A DNA stretch of 64,000 bases. Source: Amycolatopsis nalaikhensis. Lineage in GTDB: Bacteria > Actinomycetota > Actinomycetes > Mycobacteriales > Pseudonocardiaceae. Positions 52,892 to 59,957 of the stretch are shown here, piece after piece. Each line of letters starts with the position of its first letter. The first letter of the stretch is position 1. The stretch is taken from positions 875,501 to 939,500 of the forward strand of contig NZ_CP127173.1 of NCBI RefSeq assembly GCF_030264295.1, read 5' to 3'. Under the pieces are notes generated by a model. The model was given only the letters and a program-made list of their open reading frames with translations, had not been told where the DNA came from and made no database searches. A program made the position numbers and the translations under genes.

Positions 52892-53373
52892 CGACCGGTC
52901 AGCTTCCGCAGCCCCTCGACGATCGCCTCCGGCCGCGGCGGGCACCCGGCGATCTCCACATCCACCGGCACGACGTCCCGCACCGCCCCGGCCACCCCGT
53001 ACGCCCCGGCGAACACACCGCAGTTCCGCGCACAGTCCCCGACCGCGACCACCAGCTTCGGCCCCGGCACCGCCTCGTAAGTCCGCCGTAACGGCTCGGC
53101 CATATTGCGCGTCACCGGCCCGGTCACCACCAGCGCATCCGCGTGCCGAGGCGAGGCCACCAGCCGGGCACCGTACCGCTCGGCGTCGTACACCGGCCCG
53201 AACGCCGAGCCGATCTCCACCTCGCAGCCGTTGCACGAGCCCGCGTCCACATGCCGGATCTGCACCGAACCGCCCAACTCGGCCGCGACCGCCGACCGGT
53301 CGACGACCGGCGAGGGCGGCGCCGGTTCGGCCACCCGCCCAGTCCTGCGGATCTTGCGCAACAAGCCCAGCAC
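52888..53373 (-). CDS. Ehr small subunit, NuoB-like [4Fe-4S] protein (Rv0082-like)
   Basis: The product is 161 aa using GTG 53373, which has GGGAG upstream; the longer frame to 53499 reads through the terminator-like hairpin and is not protein-like. The four ligands of the N2-type cluster are in SCNGCEVE, GDCARNCG and GCPPRPE. It passes electrons to the membrane arm. Because the large subunit has no NiFe centre, the electron donor is open. It is the first gene of the leftward six-gene ehr operon, after the hairpin. Its stop overlaps the next gene's ATG. Confidence 0.85.
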   Translation of the reverse strand: MLGLLRKIRRTGRVAEPAPPSPVVDRSAVAAELGGSVQIRHVDAGSCNGCEVEIGSAFGPVYDAERYGARLVASPRHADALVVTGPVTRNMAEPLRRTYEAVPGPKLVVAVGDCARNCGVFAGAYGVAGAVRDVVPVDVEIAGCPPRPEAIVEGLRKLTGR

Positions 53374-53411
53374 AATCTGCTCCCACGTCGGTTCCGAAAA
53401 GAGGACGAGGC

Positions 53412-53460
53412 GCGCCTCACCCCGCCGGGCAACGAGCCAGGGATCGACGGGGTGAGGCGC
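53412..53460. terminator. Perfect 13-bp hairpin between arsR and ehr operon
   Basis: GCGCCTCACCCCG (53412-53424) pairs perfectly with CGGGGTGAGGCGC (53448-53460) over a 23-base loop. It starts 4 bases after the arsR stop and ends 39 bases before the NuoB-like start. It could be a partial terminator/attenuator between arsR and the operon or an operator. No U-run follows, so strong termination is not assured. Confidence 0.6.
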
Positions 53461-53464
53461 TGCT

Positions 53465-53854
53465 CTAGCCGCTCGGCGACGCGGAACCGGGCGGGCCACC
53501 GCCCAGGTTCGCCGCCGAGGAGGCCGGAGTGCGGAGGTCCTCCAGCAGTTCCACCTGCCCGGACAGCACCCCCGTCAAGATCAATCGCGCAACCGCCAGC
53601 AACTCGGCCACATGCGGGCTGGTCAGCGAGTAATAAACGTTCGAGCCTTCCTTGCGCGTGGTCACCAGCCCCGCGCGGCGCAGCACCGCCAACTGCTGCG
53701 ACAGGTTCGCCGGCTCGATCCCGACCTCCGGCAGCATCTCCGCGACCGCGTGCTCCCGCTGACTGAGCAACTCCAGCACCCGGATCCGCGCCGGATGTCC
53801 CAACGTCTTGAAGAACTCCGCCTTGAGCTGATACAGGGGCCTGCTCACCAGCAC
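53465..53854 (-). CDS. ArsR-family regulator of the ehr island (Rv0081-like)
   Basis: The product is 129 aa. The winged-helix domain spans residues about 8-95 (FFKTLGHPARIRVLELLSQREHAVAEM; ANLSQQLAVLRRAGLVTTRKEGSNVYY). There are no metal-binding cysteines. The tail is Gly/Ser/Pro-rich. In M. tuberculosis Rv0081, the same-position ArsR regulator, is a hypoxia hub that represses its own operon. The palindrome at 53977-53992 is the obvious operator for control of itself and the divergent CBS-BON gene. Confidence 0.88.
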   Translation of the reverse strand: MLVSRPLYQLKAEFFKTLGHPARIRVLELLSQREHAVAEMLPEVGIEPANLSQQLAVLRRAGLVTTRKEGSNVYYSLTSPHVAELLAVARLILTGVLSGQVELLEDLRTPASSAANLGGGPPGSASPSG

Positions 53855-53976
53855 CCCTCCCTACCTGCTCGCGACACGCCACCCGCGCCCTGACCATCGG
53901 TCGTCGTCATACCGCCGATCCTTCCTGGTCCGCGCCCCACAGCGAGGACAGGACACCTGGTCGCACGGTTCAACAG

Positions 53977-53992
53977 TTGCTAACCTTAGCAA
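53977..53992. promoter_or_regulatory. ArsR operator candidate
   Basis: TTGCTAA-CC-TTAGCAA is a perfect 7-bp inverted repeat with a 2-base spacer. It lies in the 200-bp gap between the ArsR gene and the divergent CBS-BON gene, in an AT-richer setting. Confidence 0.75.
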
Positions 53993-54056
53993 GTCCGAAA
54001 GGGCGTGCCGCGACGCCTGCGCCACGGCCACCCACGCGCCAGGTGGGAGGCGAAAG

Positions 54057-54722
54057 ATGCGTGAGCTGACCGTCGCCGACGTGATGACCCGGCAGGTCAT
54101 CACCGCCGTTCCTGACACCACGTTCAGGGAACTCGTCGGCACGATGATCGTGCACGGCCTCGACGCTCTTCCGGTCATCGACCACTCCGGCCGGCCGATC
54201 GGCGTCGTCGCCGAAGCCGACACCCTGACCAAACTGGAGTTCCACGGCGGCGCCGACCAGGCACCCCTCTTCGCCGGCACTCGCCGCCGCAACCGGTGGT
54301 ACAAGGCTCACGGGCTGACCGCCGCCGATCTGATGACCCGGCCCGCTCTCACCGTCATCGACGACAGCACGCTCGATCGGGCCGTGCACGCGATGGCCGA
54401 CCACGGCGTGCGCCGCCTGTATGTCGTCGAGCACACCGGCCACCTCGTCGGCGTCCTTACCCGCCACGACGCACTGAGACTGTTCCTCCGCAGTGACAGC
54501 GCCATCCTGGCTGACATCGAACGTGCGATCCTCGGCAAGGCCACCCGCACACGCCGACTCACCGTGCGCGTCACCGACGGCATCGTGACGCTCGACGGCA
54601 CGCTCGCCCTCCACAGCGCCGTCGAGCGCGCCAAAATCATCACCAGCCGCGTGCCCGGCGTCATCGCCGTGCACAACAACCTCCGCTACGACCTCGACGA
54701 CCTCATGATCACCGGGCTGTAG
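54057..54722 (+). CDS. CBS-CBS-BON domain protein
   Basis: The product is 221 aa. Two CBS motifs (VADVMTRQVITAVPDTTFREL and, at about residue 90, AADLMTRPALTVIDDSTLDRA) form a nucleotide-sensing Bateman pair. A C-terminal BON domain follows (VRVTDGIVTLDGTLALHSA ... VPGVIAVHNNL). Such CBS-BON proteins occur in DosR-type dormancy regulons and are thought to sense adenylate state. It is divergent from the ArsR gene and shares the palindrome between them. It is the last cargo gene of element 3. Confidence 0.88.
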   Translation: MRELTVADVMTRQVITAVPDTTFRELVGTMIVHGLDALPVIDHSGRPIGVVAEADTLTKLEFHGGADQAPLFAGTRRRNRWYKAHGLTAADLMTRPALTVIDDSTLDRAVHAMADHGVRRLYVVEHTGHLVGVLTRHDALRLFLRSDSAILADIERAILGKATRTRRLTVRVTDGIVTLDGTLALHSAVERAKIITSRVPGVIAVHNNLRYDLDDLMITGL

Positions 54723-54959
54723 CAGCCTCACTGAGAGGTTGAGAACAGCCCACCCTGCCAATGCCACATAGCGGACGGCAACACCCGCAGGTCCGGCTCG
54801 CCCTCGTCGCCAGCCACGTGCGATGCGGTGTTCCAGTCATACAACCTGGGTGAATACGCGGGATCTCGTCGCCAGGGCAGATGACAACTAATCCAAGAGC
54901 ATTGAAGTAGAGTTCCCTGCGGCGAACGCCGAACACTTCTAAACACGCCACATAACACC
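54723..54959. other. Right end of element 3, non-coding
   Basis: About 240 bases with no gene, ending at the right junction. It contains GCCGAACACT (also found just inside the left end at 35081-35090) and ACATAA near the border. It probably holds recombinase binding sites. Confidence 0.5.
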
Positions 54960-54961
54960 GC
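54960..54961 (+). repeat. Right junction of element 3
   Basis: GC matches the left junction at 35070-35071. Sequence to its right resumes the split gene in frame: gca ctg aac ccc cga. Confidence 0.55.
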
Positions 54962-55496
54962 ACTGAACCCCCGATCCGGGTTGTTCGGTCCTGGCAAGTC
55001 GTTGATCAACCGGCTGCAACGCGACCGCGTCACCGAGCCGGTCAAACTGGCCGCCGCGCGGATGAAACGCATGCCGTGGGCGGTCTACCGCGTGCGTCGC
55101 TTCTACTCCGCGCCTGCCAACGCGATTCGCTCGGTGGATCGCGTCCTGCTCGGCGGTCACCTGGTGGTGTACGCCGCACTGGAGGAGATGAGTGACCTCG
55201 TCGGCGTGCCTCTGGTGCGCCACGAGCAGATCGCGGGCGCACCAGTACGCGGTGGCGATCGGGACGTCCACCGACGTCTGTGGGTGCGCCAACGTCAAGA
55301 CGGGGCGTACCCGGCCATGGAGGAGTTCTACACCGTGGCCCCGGCACAAGCGCTGGACAAGTCCATGGATCGCTTCGACGACACCTGGGCCGCGCACACC
55401 GACAAGCTGCTCGCTCGCCTGGAAAGCCGTTGCGAGGCCGCGGCTGACGTGGTGCGGCACGCCCTGACTCGCTCCCGGTTCACCAGCGCGTCCTAA
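54962..55496 (+). pseudogene. PAPS-reductase-family gene, piece 4 of 4
   Basis: This is the C-terminal piece, residues about 266-443 of the reconstructed protein, ending at TAA 55494-55496. It reads LNPRSGLFGPGKSLINRL, then MPWAVYRVRRFYSAP, and ends in a helical tail (FDDTWAAHTDKLLARLESR). An apparent start at TTG 54981 exists but there is no ribosome binding site; the frame extends upstream into the element. The C-terminus after the Cys motif in this family typically contains such a NPR..LFG segment, supporting the join. The next backbone gene begins 134 bases later. Confidence 0.85.
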
Positions 55497-55629
55497 CGGC
55501 AGCGCTGGGCTCGATGCACGAGCTCACCTTCCTGCCTCGTCCACAACCTTTCGCCTGCTGCACATCGACTTCCGGCGCGGCGCCACGCCGAAGTTTCGCA
55601 ATCTTCCTGTTCCGAAAGGGGATACCGCT

Positions 55630-56430
55630 ATGGCTCCGTTCGAATTGCACACCGCACACATCGACGGACTCGTCAACGCCGGCCTCCAGTTCGACATGAT
55701 CGCAACACGCGACGACGCCACACTGGCCGGCACGATGTTGCTCCAGCAGCACTACCGCAGCATCGGCGTGCTCCGCGACCACGAGGACCCGCCGGACTAC
55801 ACGGCGACCCTGGCCCACCACGCGTTCCACCCGGTCGCGGTGCTGAGGCTGCTGGACAGCTACGAGTACCAGTCGGACGAGACAGCTGACTGGACCACCG
55901 GGCCCGCGTGTACGTGGGTCAACAGGCTCCGCGACGAAGTCCTCAGCAGGCTTCCCGCCGAGACGAAGACCAGAGTGCGCTACGGGTCGCTGTCCGTCCC
56001 TGCCTACCAGCTCCTGCCCGCCTACACCGACACTCCCTGGGCCGTCACGGCGTTGGAGCAGATCCCCGACATCGGGGACAGCACCATCGAGATCCCCGTG
56101 GTCCGCAAAGGACTGCCCGCCGAGATCCTGACCGGACCGATCCACTGCCCGAACGGCGGGCTGTCCTCCCATGTCCGGCACGTGACCATCCTCGGCCTCG
56201 GCCCAGACCGGGAGCTGCCCGCCTTCGCGCGGGTCCGCGAGCCGTCCGACCAGGCGCCAGGGGTGTACCTGCTGTTCGAGCACGGCCGGCACGTGGCCCG
56301 CCCGGCCGATGCCCCGCCCATGCGGTTCGCCGCGTCGGGTGCCTTCATCCACACCGGCGACTGGCGCTGGCGCGAGCTGATCGGCCACAGCCTGCCGATC
56401 CCGTTGCACGACCACCGCACCGATCGCTGA
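55630..56430 (+). CDS. Hypothetical protein following the split gene
   Basis: The product is 266 aa from ATG 55630 after GAAAGGGG. The composition is ordinary soluble protein: VLRDHEDPPDYTATLAHHAF, WVNRLRDEVLSRLP, HVTILGLGPDRELPAF. No membrane segment or clear motif is seen. It is co-directional with the split gene and the DprA-like gene and probably belongs to the same backbone operon. The family is not recognised. Confidence 0.6.
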   Translation: MAPFELHTAHIDGLVNAGLQFDMIATRDDATLAGTMLLQQHYRSIGVLRDHEDPPDYTATLAHHAFHPVAVLRLLDSYEYQSDETADWTTGPACTWVNRLRDEVLSRLPAETKTRVRYGSLSVPAYQLLPAYTDTPWAVTALEQIPDIGDSTIEIPVVRKGLPAEILTGPIHCPNGGLSSHVRHVTILGLGPDRELPAFARVREPSDQAPGVYLLFEHGRHVARPADAPPMRFAASGAFIHTGDWRWRELIGHSLPIPLHDHRTDR

Positions 56431-56491
56431 CAGCCGCGTCCGCCGATACCGGCTCGGCTGCCATCCCTTCCCACACCGAAGGAGTTGCACC

Positions 56492-57376
56492 ATGCCCCTC
56501 ACCGACCCCCAGCACGCACGCTTGTTCCTGCTGTACGCCGCGGAGCCGCCCGCACCCGCAGTGCACGACTTCGTCGCCGCTCACGGGCCCGTCGAGGCCG
56601 TCGAGCGCATCCGCGGCGGAACTGCCCCGCCCGCGGTCCTGGCCGAGATCACCCGGCCAGATCCGCGACTGGACGACGCCCTCCGCCCGGTCGACGCCGG
56701 GACCGCCACGCTGGTGACCCCCGAGGACGACGCGTGGCCGCTCGGCCGGCTCGCCGGCATGGCCAGCCACGGCCTGGGCGCACCGCTGGCGCTGTGGACA
56801 CGTGGCTCGGCATCCCTCGCCGAGCTCACCCGCACCGCCGTAACCGTGACCGGCACGGCCGTGTCCACCGGATACGGCTCCACTGTCGCCGCGGATCTCG
56901 CCTACGAACTGGCGCAGGCCGGCGTGACCATCGTCAGCGGCGGTGCCTTCGGCATCGACGAGAGCGCCCTGCGCGGTGCACTGGCTGCGGAAGGCCCGGC
57001 TGTCGTGGTCCTGCCCTGCGGGGTCGACCTGGACTACCCGATGGCGCACACGCCCCTGTTCGCCGAGATCGTCCGAACTGGCGGGCTGCTGGTCAGCGAG
57101 TACCCCCTCGGCGCACTTCCGACGCGGGCACGATTCATTGCTCGCCGTCGTCTACTGGCCGCACTCGCCGCCGCGACCGTGATCGTCGAGGCCGGACAGC
57201 GCAGTGCCGCGCTAACCACGGCCCGCGCCTCCCGACACCTCGGACGGCGGGTCTACGGCGTACCGGGGCCGATCACGTCCGCCGCCTCGGCCGGCGTCAA
57301 CGAACTCCTGCGCACCGGGGACGCCACCGCGATCAGCTCCGCGGCTCACATCACCTACCAGGAGGGATTGCGGTGA
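56492..57376 (+). CDS. DprA/Smf-like DNA processing protein
   Basis: The product is 294 aa from ATG 56492 behind AAGGAG. The Rossmann-like DprA core is clear: VTGTAVSTGYGSTVAADLAYEL, TIVSGGAFGIDESALRGAL and LPCGVDLDYPMAHTPLF, then SEYPLGALPTRARFIARRR and VYGVPGPITSAASAGVNELL. DprA binds single-stranded DNA and loads RecA in transformation; short plasmid versions are found on actinobacterial mobile elements and may protect incoming DNA. It overlaps the metallopeptidase gene by 4 bases (GTGA). Confidence 0.85.
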   Translation: MPLTDPQHARLFLLYAAEPPAPAVHDFVAAHGPVEAVERIRGGTAPPAVLAEITRPDPRLDDALRPVDAGTATLVTPEDDAWPLGRLAGMASHGLGAPLALWTRGSASLAELTRTAVTVTGTAVSTGYGSTVAADLAYELAQAGVTIVSGGAFGIDESALRGALAAEGPAVVVLPCGVDLDYPMAHTPLFAEIVRTGGLLVSEYPLGALPTRARFIARRRLLAALAAATVIVEAGQRSAALTTARASRHLGRRVYGVPGPITSAASAGVNELLRTGDATAISSAAHITYQEGLR

Positions 57377-58182
57377 ACGGCCCCGACGTCTACACAGCGG
57401 CCATCGCCGCGCTCTGCCTGCCCGCCGAGTGGCAGGTCACCGTGGCGCTGCGACCTCGACGCCGCTCCCTCGGCATCGAGGTCCAGCCCGGCGGCACCGT
57501 CACCGTCCTGATCCCGCCGCAGGCCGGCCCCGAGCAGGTCGTCCGGTTCGTCCGCGGCCACCGACGCTGGATCACCGAGAAGGTCGAAACAGCCGTCCGG
57601 CTGGCGCCGAACCACCCGGTCAAGCAGTTCGTCGACGGCGAGATCTTCGACCTGCTCGGCCAGCGCTACCGGCTCCAACTCGTCGACGCCGGCCTGACGA
57701 CGAACGGGCGACAGCTACCTGTCCTCGCGTCGGACAACATCCTGTACGCGCGGCGGGAGCGCCCGGACCGGGTCCGGCGCGCGATCACCGGGCTCTACCG
57801 GCAGGAAGGGCTGGCCTGGGCCGTTCGGGAAGGCCGCGAGTACGAACGACGGGGTCGGATCGAGGGCCTGCGCTACCAGGTGCGGGACCTAGGCCGGCGC
57901 CGCTGGGGCGTCTACCACGGCCCGCCCAAGCACACCACGGCCCTGCACTGGGCCGTGTTCGGGCTACCGCTGCGGCTGATCGAGTACGTCCTCGTGCACG
58001 AGCAAGCCCACGCCACCCGCCCCAGCGGGCAGCCCCACGGGCGAGCCTGGCAGCGCCAGATGACGCTCTGGATGCCGGACTGGCGGCAACGGAAGGACGA
58101 GCTCGCCGAGGCCGGGCGCCATGCCTGGCTGGGTGACTTCGAGCCGCACGGACCAGCCGTATCGCGCTACAAGAATGCGTAG
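57373..58182 (+). CDS. YgjP-like (DUF45) metallopeptidase
   Basis: The product is 269 aa from GTG 57373. The zinc motif is in VHEQAHATRPSGQPHGRAW (HExxH with a downstream His), near residue 210, and an early beta-rich part precedes it (LRPRRRSLGIEVQPGG). YgjP/WLM-like proteins are thought to process peptides or act with DNA-repair or restriction systems; their function is poorly known. It follows dprA with overlapping start, so it is part of the same backbone operon. Confidence 0.8.
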   Translation: MNGPDVYTAAIAALCLPAEWQVTVALRPRRRSLGIEVQPGGTVTVLIPPQAGPEQVVRFVRGHRRWITEKVETAVRLAPNHPVKQFVDGEIFDLLGQRYRLQLVDAGLTTNGRQLPVLASDNILYARRERPDRVRRAITGLYRQEGLAWAVREGREYERRGRIEGLRYQVRDLGRRRWGVYHGPPKHTTALHWAVFGLPLRLIEYVLVHEQAHATRPSGQPHGRAWQRQMTLWMPDWRQRKDELAEAGRHAWLGDFEPHGPAVSRYKNA

Positions 58183-58321
58183 CGGTCACCCACGATGCGG
58201 ATACAAGACACCACACCGGCTGTCCTAGCAAGAGGACTGATAGACATGCGTGATAGACATACCGCGACAACGGAGCGTCATCGGCCATGGCTCGATGACG
58301 GCGAGCGAGAGAGGCTTCCCC

Positions 58322-58618
58322 ATGAGCGAGCCCGAGGAAGTCCTTCAACTTCGCGCCTGCCGGGCCGAGGTCGAAGGGATCAAGAAGCAGTTGGAGGACG
58401 CTCGCGAACAACAGGCAAAGCTCGAAGAGAAGATCAACGGCCTTCTGAAGAAGCAACGCGAAGCCAGGAAGAAGCGGCGCGAAGCGGTACTCGCTGCCGA
58501 CGCAGCCGGGGTTCCGCGGTTGCGGATCTCCAAGGAAGTCGGCATGCAACGCAGCAACGTGTACAAGCTGTTGGAGGGCGCGGACACCAGCGACTCGGAC
58601 ACCGGCGACGATTCGTGA
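58322..58618 (+). CDS. Small coiled-coil/HTH-like protein
   Basis: The product is 98 aa from ATG 58322 (MSEPEEVLQLRACRAEVEG). A long helix, LKKQREARKKRREAV and its surroundings, can form a coiled coil. A C-terminal IL-type HTH-like part is visible in RLRISKEVGMQRSNVYKLLE. This layout is an inversion of the D proteins (HTH at the end rather than the start). It lies 140 bp after the metallopeptidase gene. No family was recognised. Confidence 0.55.
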   Translation: MSEPEEVLQLRACRAEVEGIKKQLEDAREQQAKLEEKINGLLKKQREARKKRREAVLAADAAGVPRLRISKEVGMQRSNVYKLLEGADTSDSDTGDDS

Positions 58619-58706
58619 GCGCAGCCACCATAGGCACGTCGGTACCGCGTCCGAAAAGCGTCCCGGTCACCGGAGGACGCCATGGATCACGACGACTGGC
58701 CGGGAC

Positions 58707-58886
58707 GTGACGGGTGGGGCGGAACTGTCGGCTGATTCGCCCGACAGCGCCCACTCCGACGCGAAGCTGGAGCCGCCGCCTGGCTACTGCTGGTATGGCT
58801 CCAGGCTCGTGCCGTCCGAGCCCGAAGCGGGCAGAATCACCGAGCTGTTTCATCGGGTCCTGAAGGAGGGCCTGCCGCCGAACTGA
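58707..58886 (+). CDS. Possible small protein, recombinase-fragment-like
   Basis: The product is 59 aa from GTG 58707. The sequence PPPGYCWYGSRLVPSEPEAGRITELF has the flavour of the middle of a large serine recombinase (PPYGYR... followed by an acidic helix), but it is too short to classify. It may be a fragment of such a gene or a small gene of its own. The following 100 bases hold nothing. Confidence 0.35.
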   Translation: MTGGAELSADSPDSAHSDAKLEPPPGYCWYGSRLVPSEPEAGRITELFHRVLKEGLPPN

Positions 58887-58989
58887 AACGGGTGCGGTGC
58901 CCATGTCGACGAGGTGGGACCGGCAGCATTGACGTACATTATGGATTCTGCCGGTCCACCGCCGTCGTCAAACGGCCCAGAACTCCTTG

Positions 58990-59954
58990 CTAGACACGGG
59001 AATCCGTAACTGGCCGTGTGGCTCCCAGGTAGTCGTCTCCCGACCAGCGGTAGGGGGCGATCTTGATGGGCTGGTTGAAGGTCGGGGCGTGGATCATCTT
59101 TCCCGCACCGATGTACAGACCGACGTGGTGGACGTTGGACGGAGTTCCATAGAACACTAGGTCGCCGGGCAGCAGCGGCTGGTCGGCGGGCACGAGCGGT
59201 CCGGCGTTGTACTGGGTCTGCGCGGTACGGGGCAAGGAGATGCCGGCGGCTCCGTAGGCTGCCTTGGTCAGGCCGGAGCAGTCGAATCCGGCGTCCCCGC
59301 CGGCTGGTCCATTGCCGCCCCAGACGTAGGGCAGGCCGAGTTGGCCACAGGCGAAGTTGATCGCCAGAGCTGCCGCCGGGTTGGGAGCCTGGATGTTCGT
59401 GCAGTTTCCGGTGCCGACGCTGGCCTGGCCGTACCTGGCGGCTTGGGCGAGGACGTCGTTGACATACCAGTCGGCGTGGTTGTAGTGCCATATCGCCTTG
59501 CGGATGTCGCGGTTGTTGCGGGCGCCGTTGTCGCACAGGTAGTAGGCGGCGGCGTAGATCGCGTCGTGCTTGTTCCAGGGGACGGTGGGCTCTTACCGCC
59601 CGGTGGGATGGGATGCCGTGCGACAACTCCGTCGAATGTGGACTGGAGGAACTGCATGGGCCCGCGCGCACCCGCATGGTTCTGGGTTCCCTCGGCGACT
59701 CCAACCAATGTGCTGCGGCCGTGGTTGCTTTCGATCTTGCCAATGGCGGCGAGGATGGACCAGTCCAGGCCAGGACACACGGGTGCCGCGGCCTGGTAGA
59801 GGGCAAGGTAGTCGGGCGGAATGTCGGCGAGGGCTTCCTGGGTGGGCTGGGTATTGCCACCGCCGAAGAGCGCCTTGACGATTGCTTGTCCGACACCGCC
59901 GATGAGGATGGGGACGGCGATGAGTGCCGCGAGGGCTGCCGTGGCGATCTTCAT
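58990..59954 (-). pseudogene. Lytic transglycosylase-NlpC/P60 hydrolase, frameshifted
   Basis: A bifunctional cell-wall hydrolase of the kind encoded by conjugative elements to open peptidoglycan for the transfer channel. The N-terminal part has a membrane anchor (residues 5-30), then SLT motif ILAAIGKIESNHGRS and ARGPMQFLQST. The C-terminal part carries the NlpC/P60 Cys (DAGFDCSGLTKAAYG) and His (VHHVGLYIGAGK). The two halves are in different frames; the break is close to 59580-59595 (reading HPIPPGGKSPP then WNKHDAIYAAA). It is a disabling mutation or a base-call error. Confidence 0.75.
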
Positions 59955-59957
59955 GGG

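Larger units (their letters stand above)
35070..54961 (+). mobile_element. Tn554-like element 3 with dormancy/Ehr cargo
   Basis: The insert is about 19.9 kb between GC at 35070-35071 and GC at 54960-54961, interrupting the codon for Ala266 of the PAPS-family protein. The shared core is only 2 bp, much less than for elements 1 and 2. TTATGT follows the left junction and ACATAA lies near the right one, and GCCGAACACT occurs near both ends in direct orientation (35081-35090 and 54931-54940 region). As in the other two elements, the A-B-C-D module lies right behind the left end. The cargo is the Rv0079-Rv0087-like island. The element call is strong from frame restoration; exact ends are less certain. 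Confidence 0.8.

Noticed and set aside
47709..53468. Very long forward frames opposite the ehr operon (for example 617 and 759 aa)
   Set aside because: They are Arg/Gly/Pro/Gln-rich shadows; the leftward genes have clear domains, start-stop overlaps and family matches.
54981..55496. An independent 171-aa gene starting at TTG 54981
   Set aside because: No ribosome binding site is present and the frame continues upstream to the element border. It fits as the C-terminal piece of the split gene.
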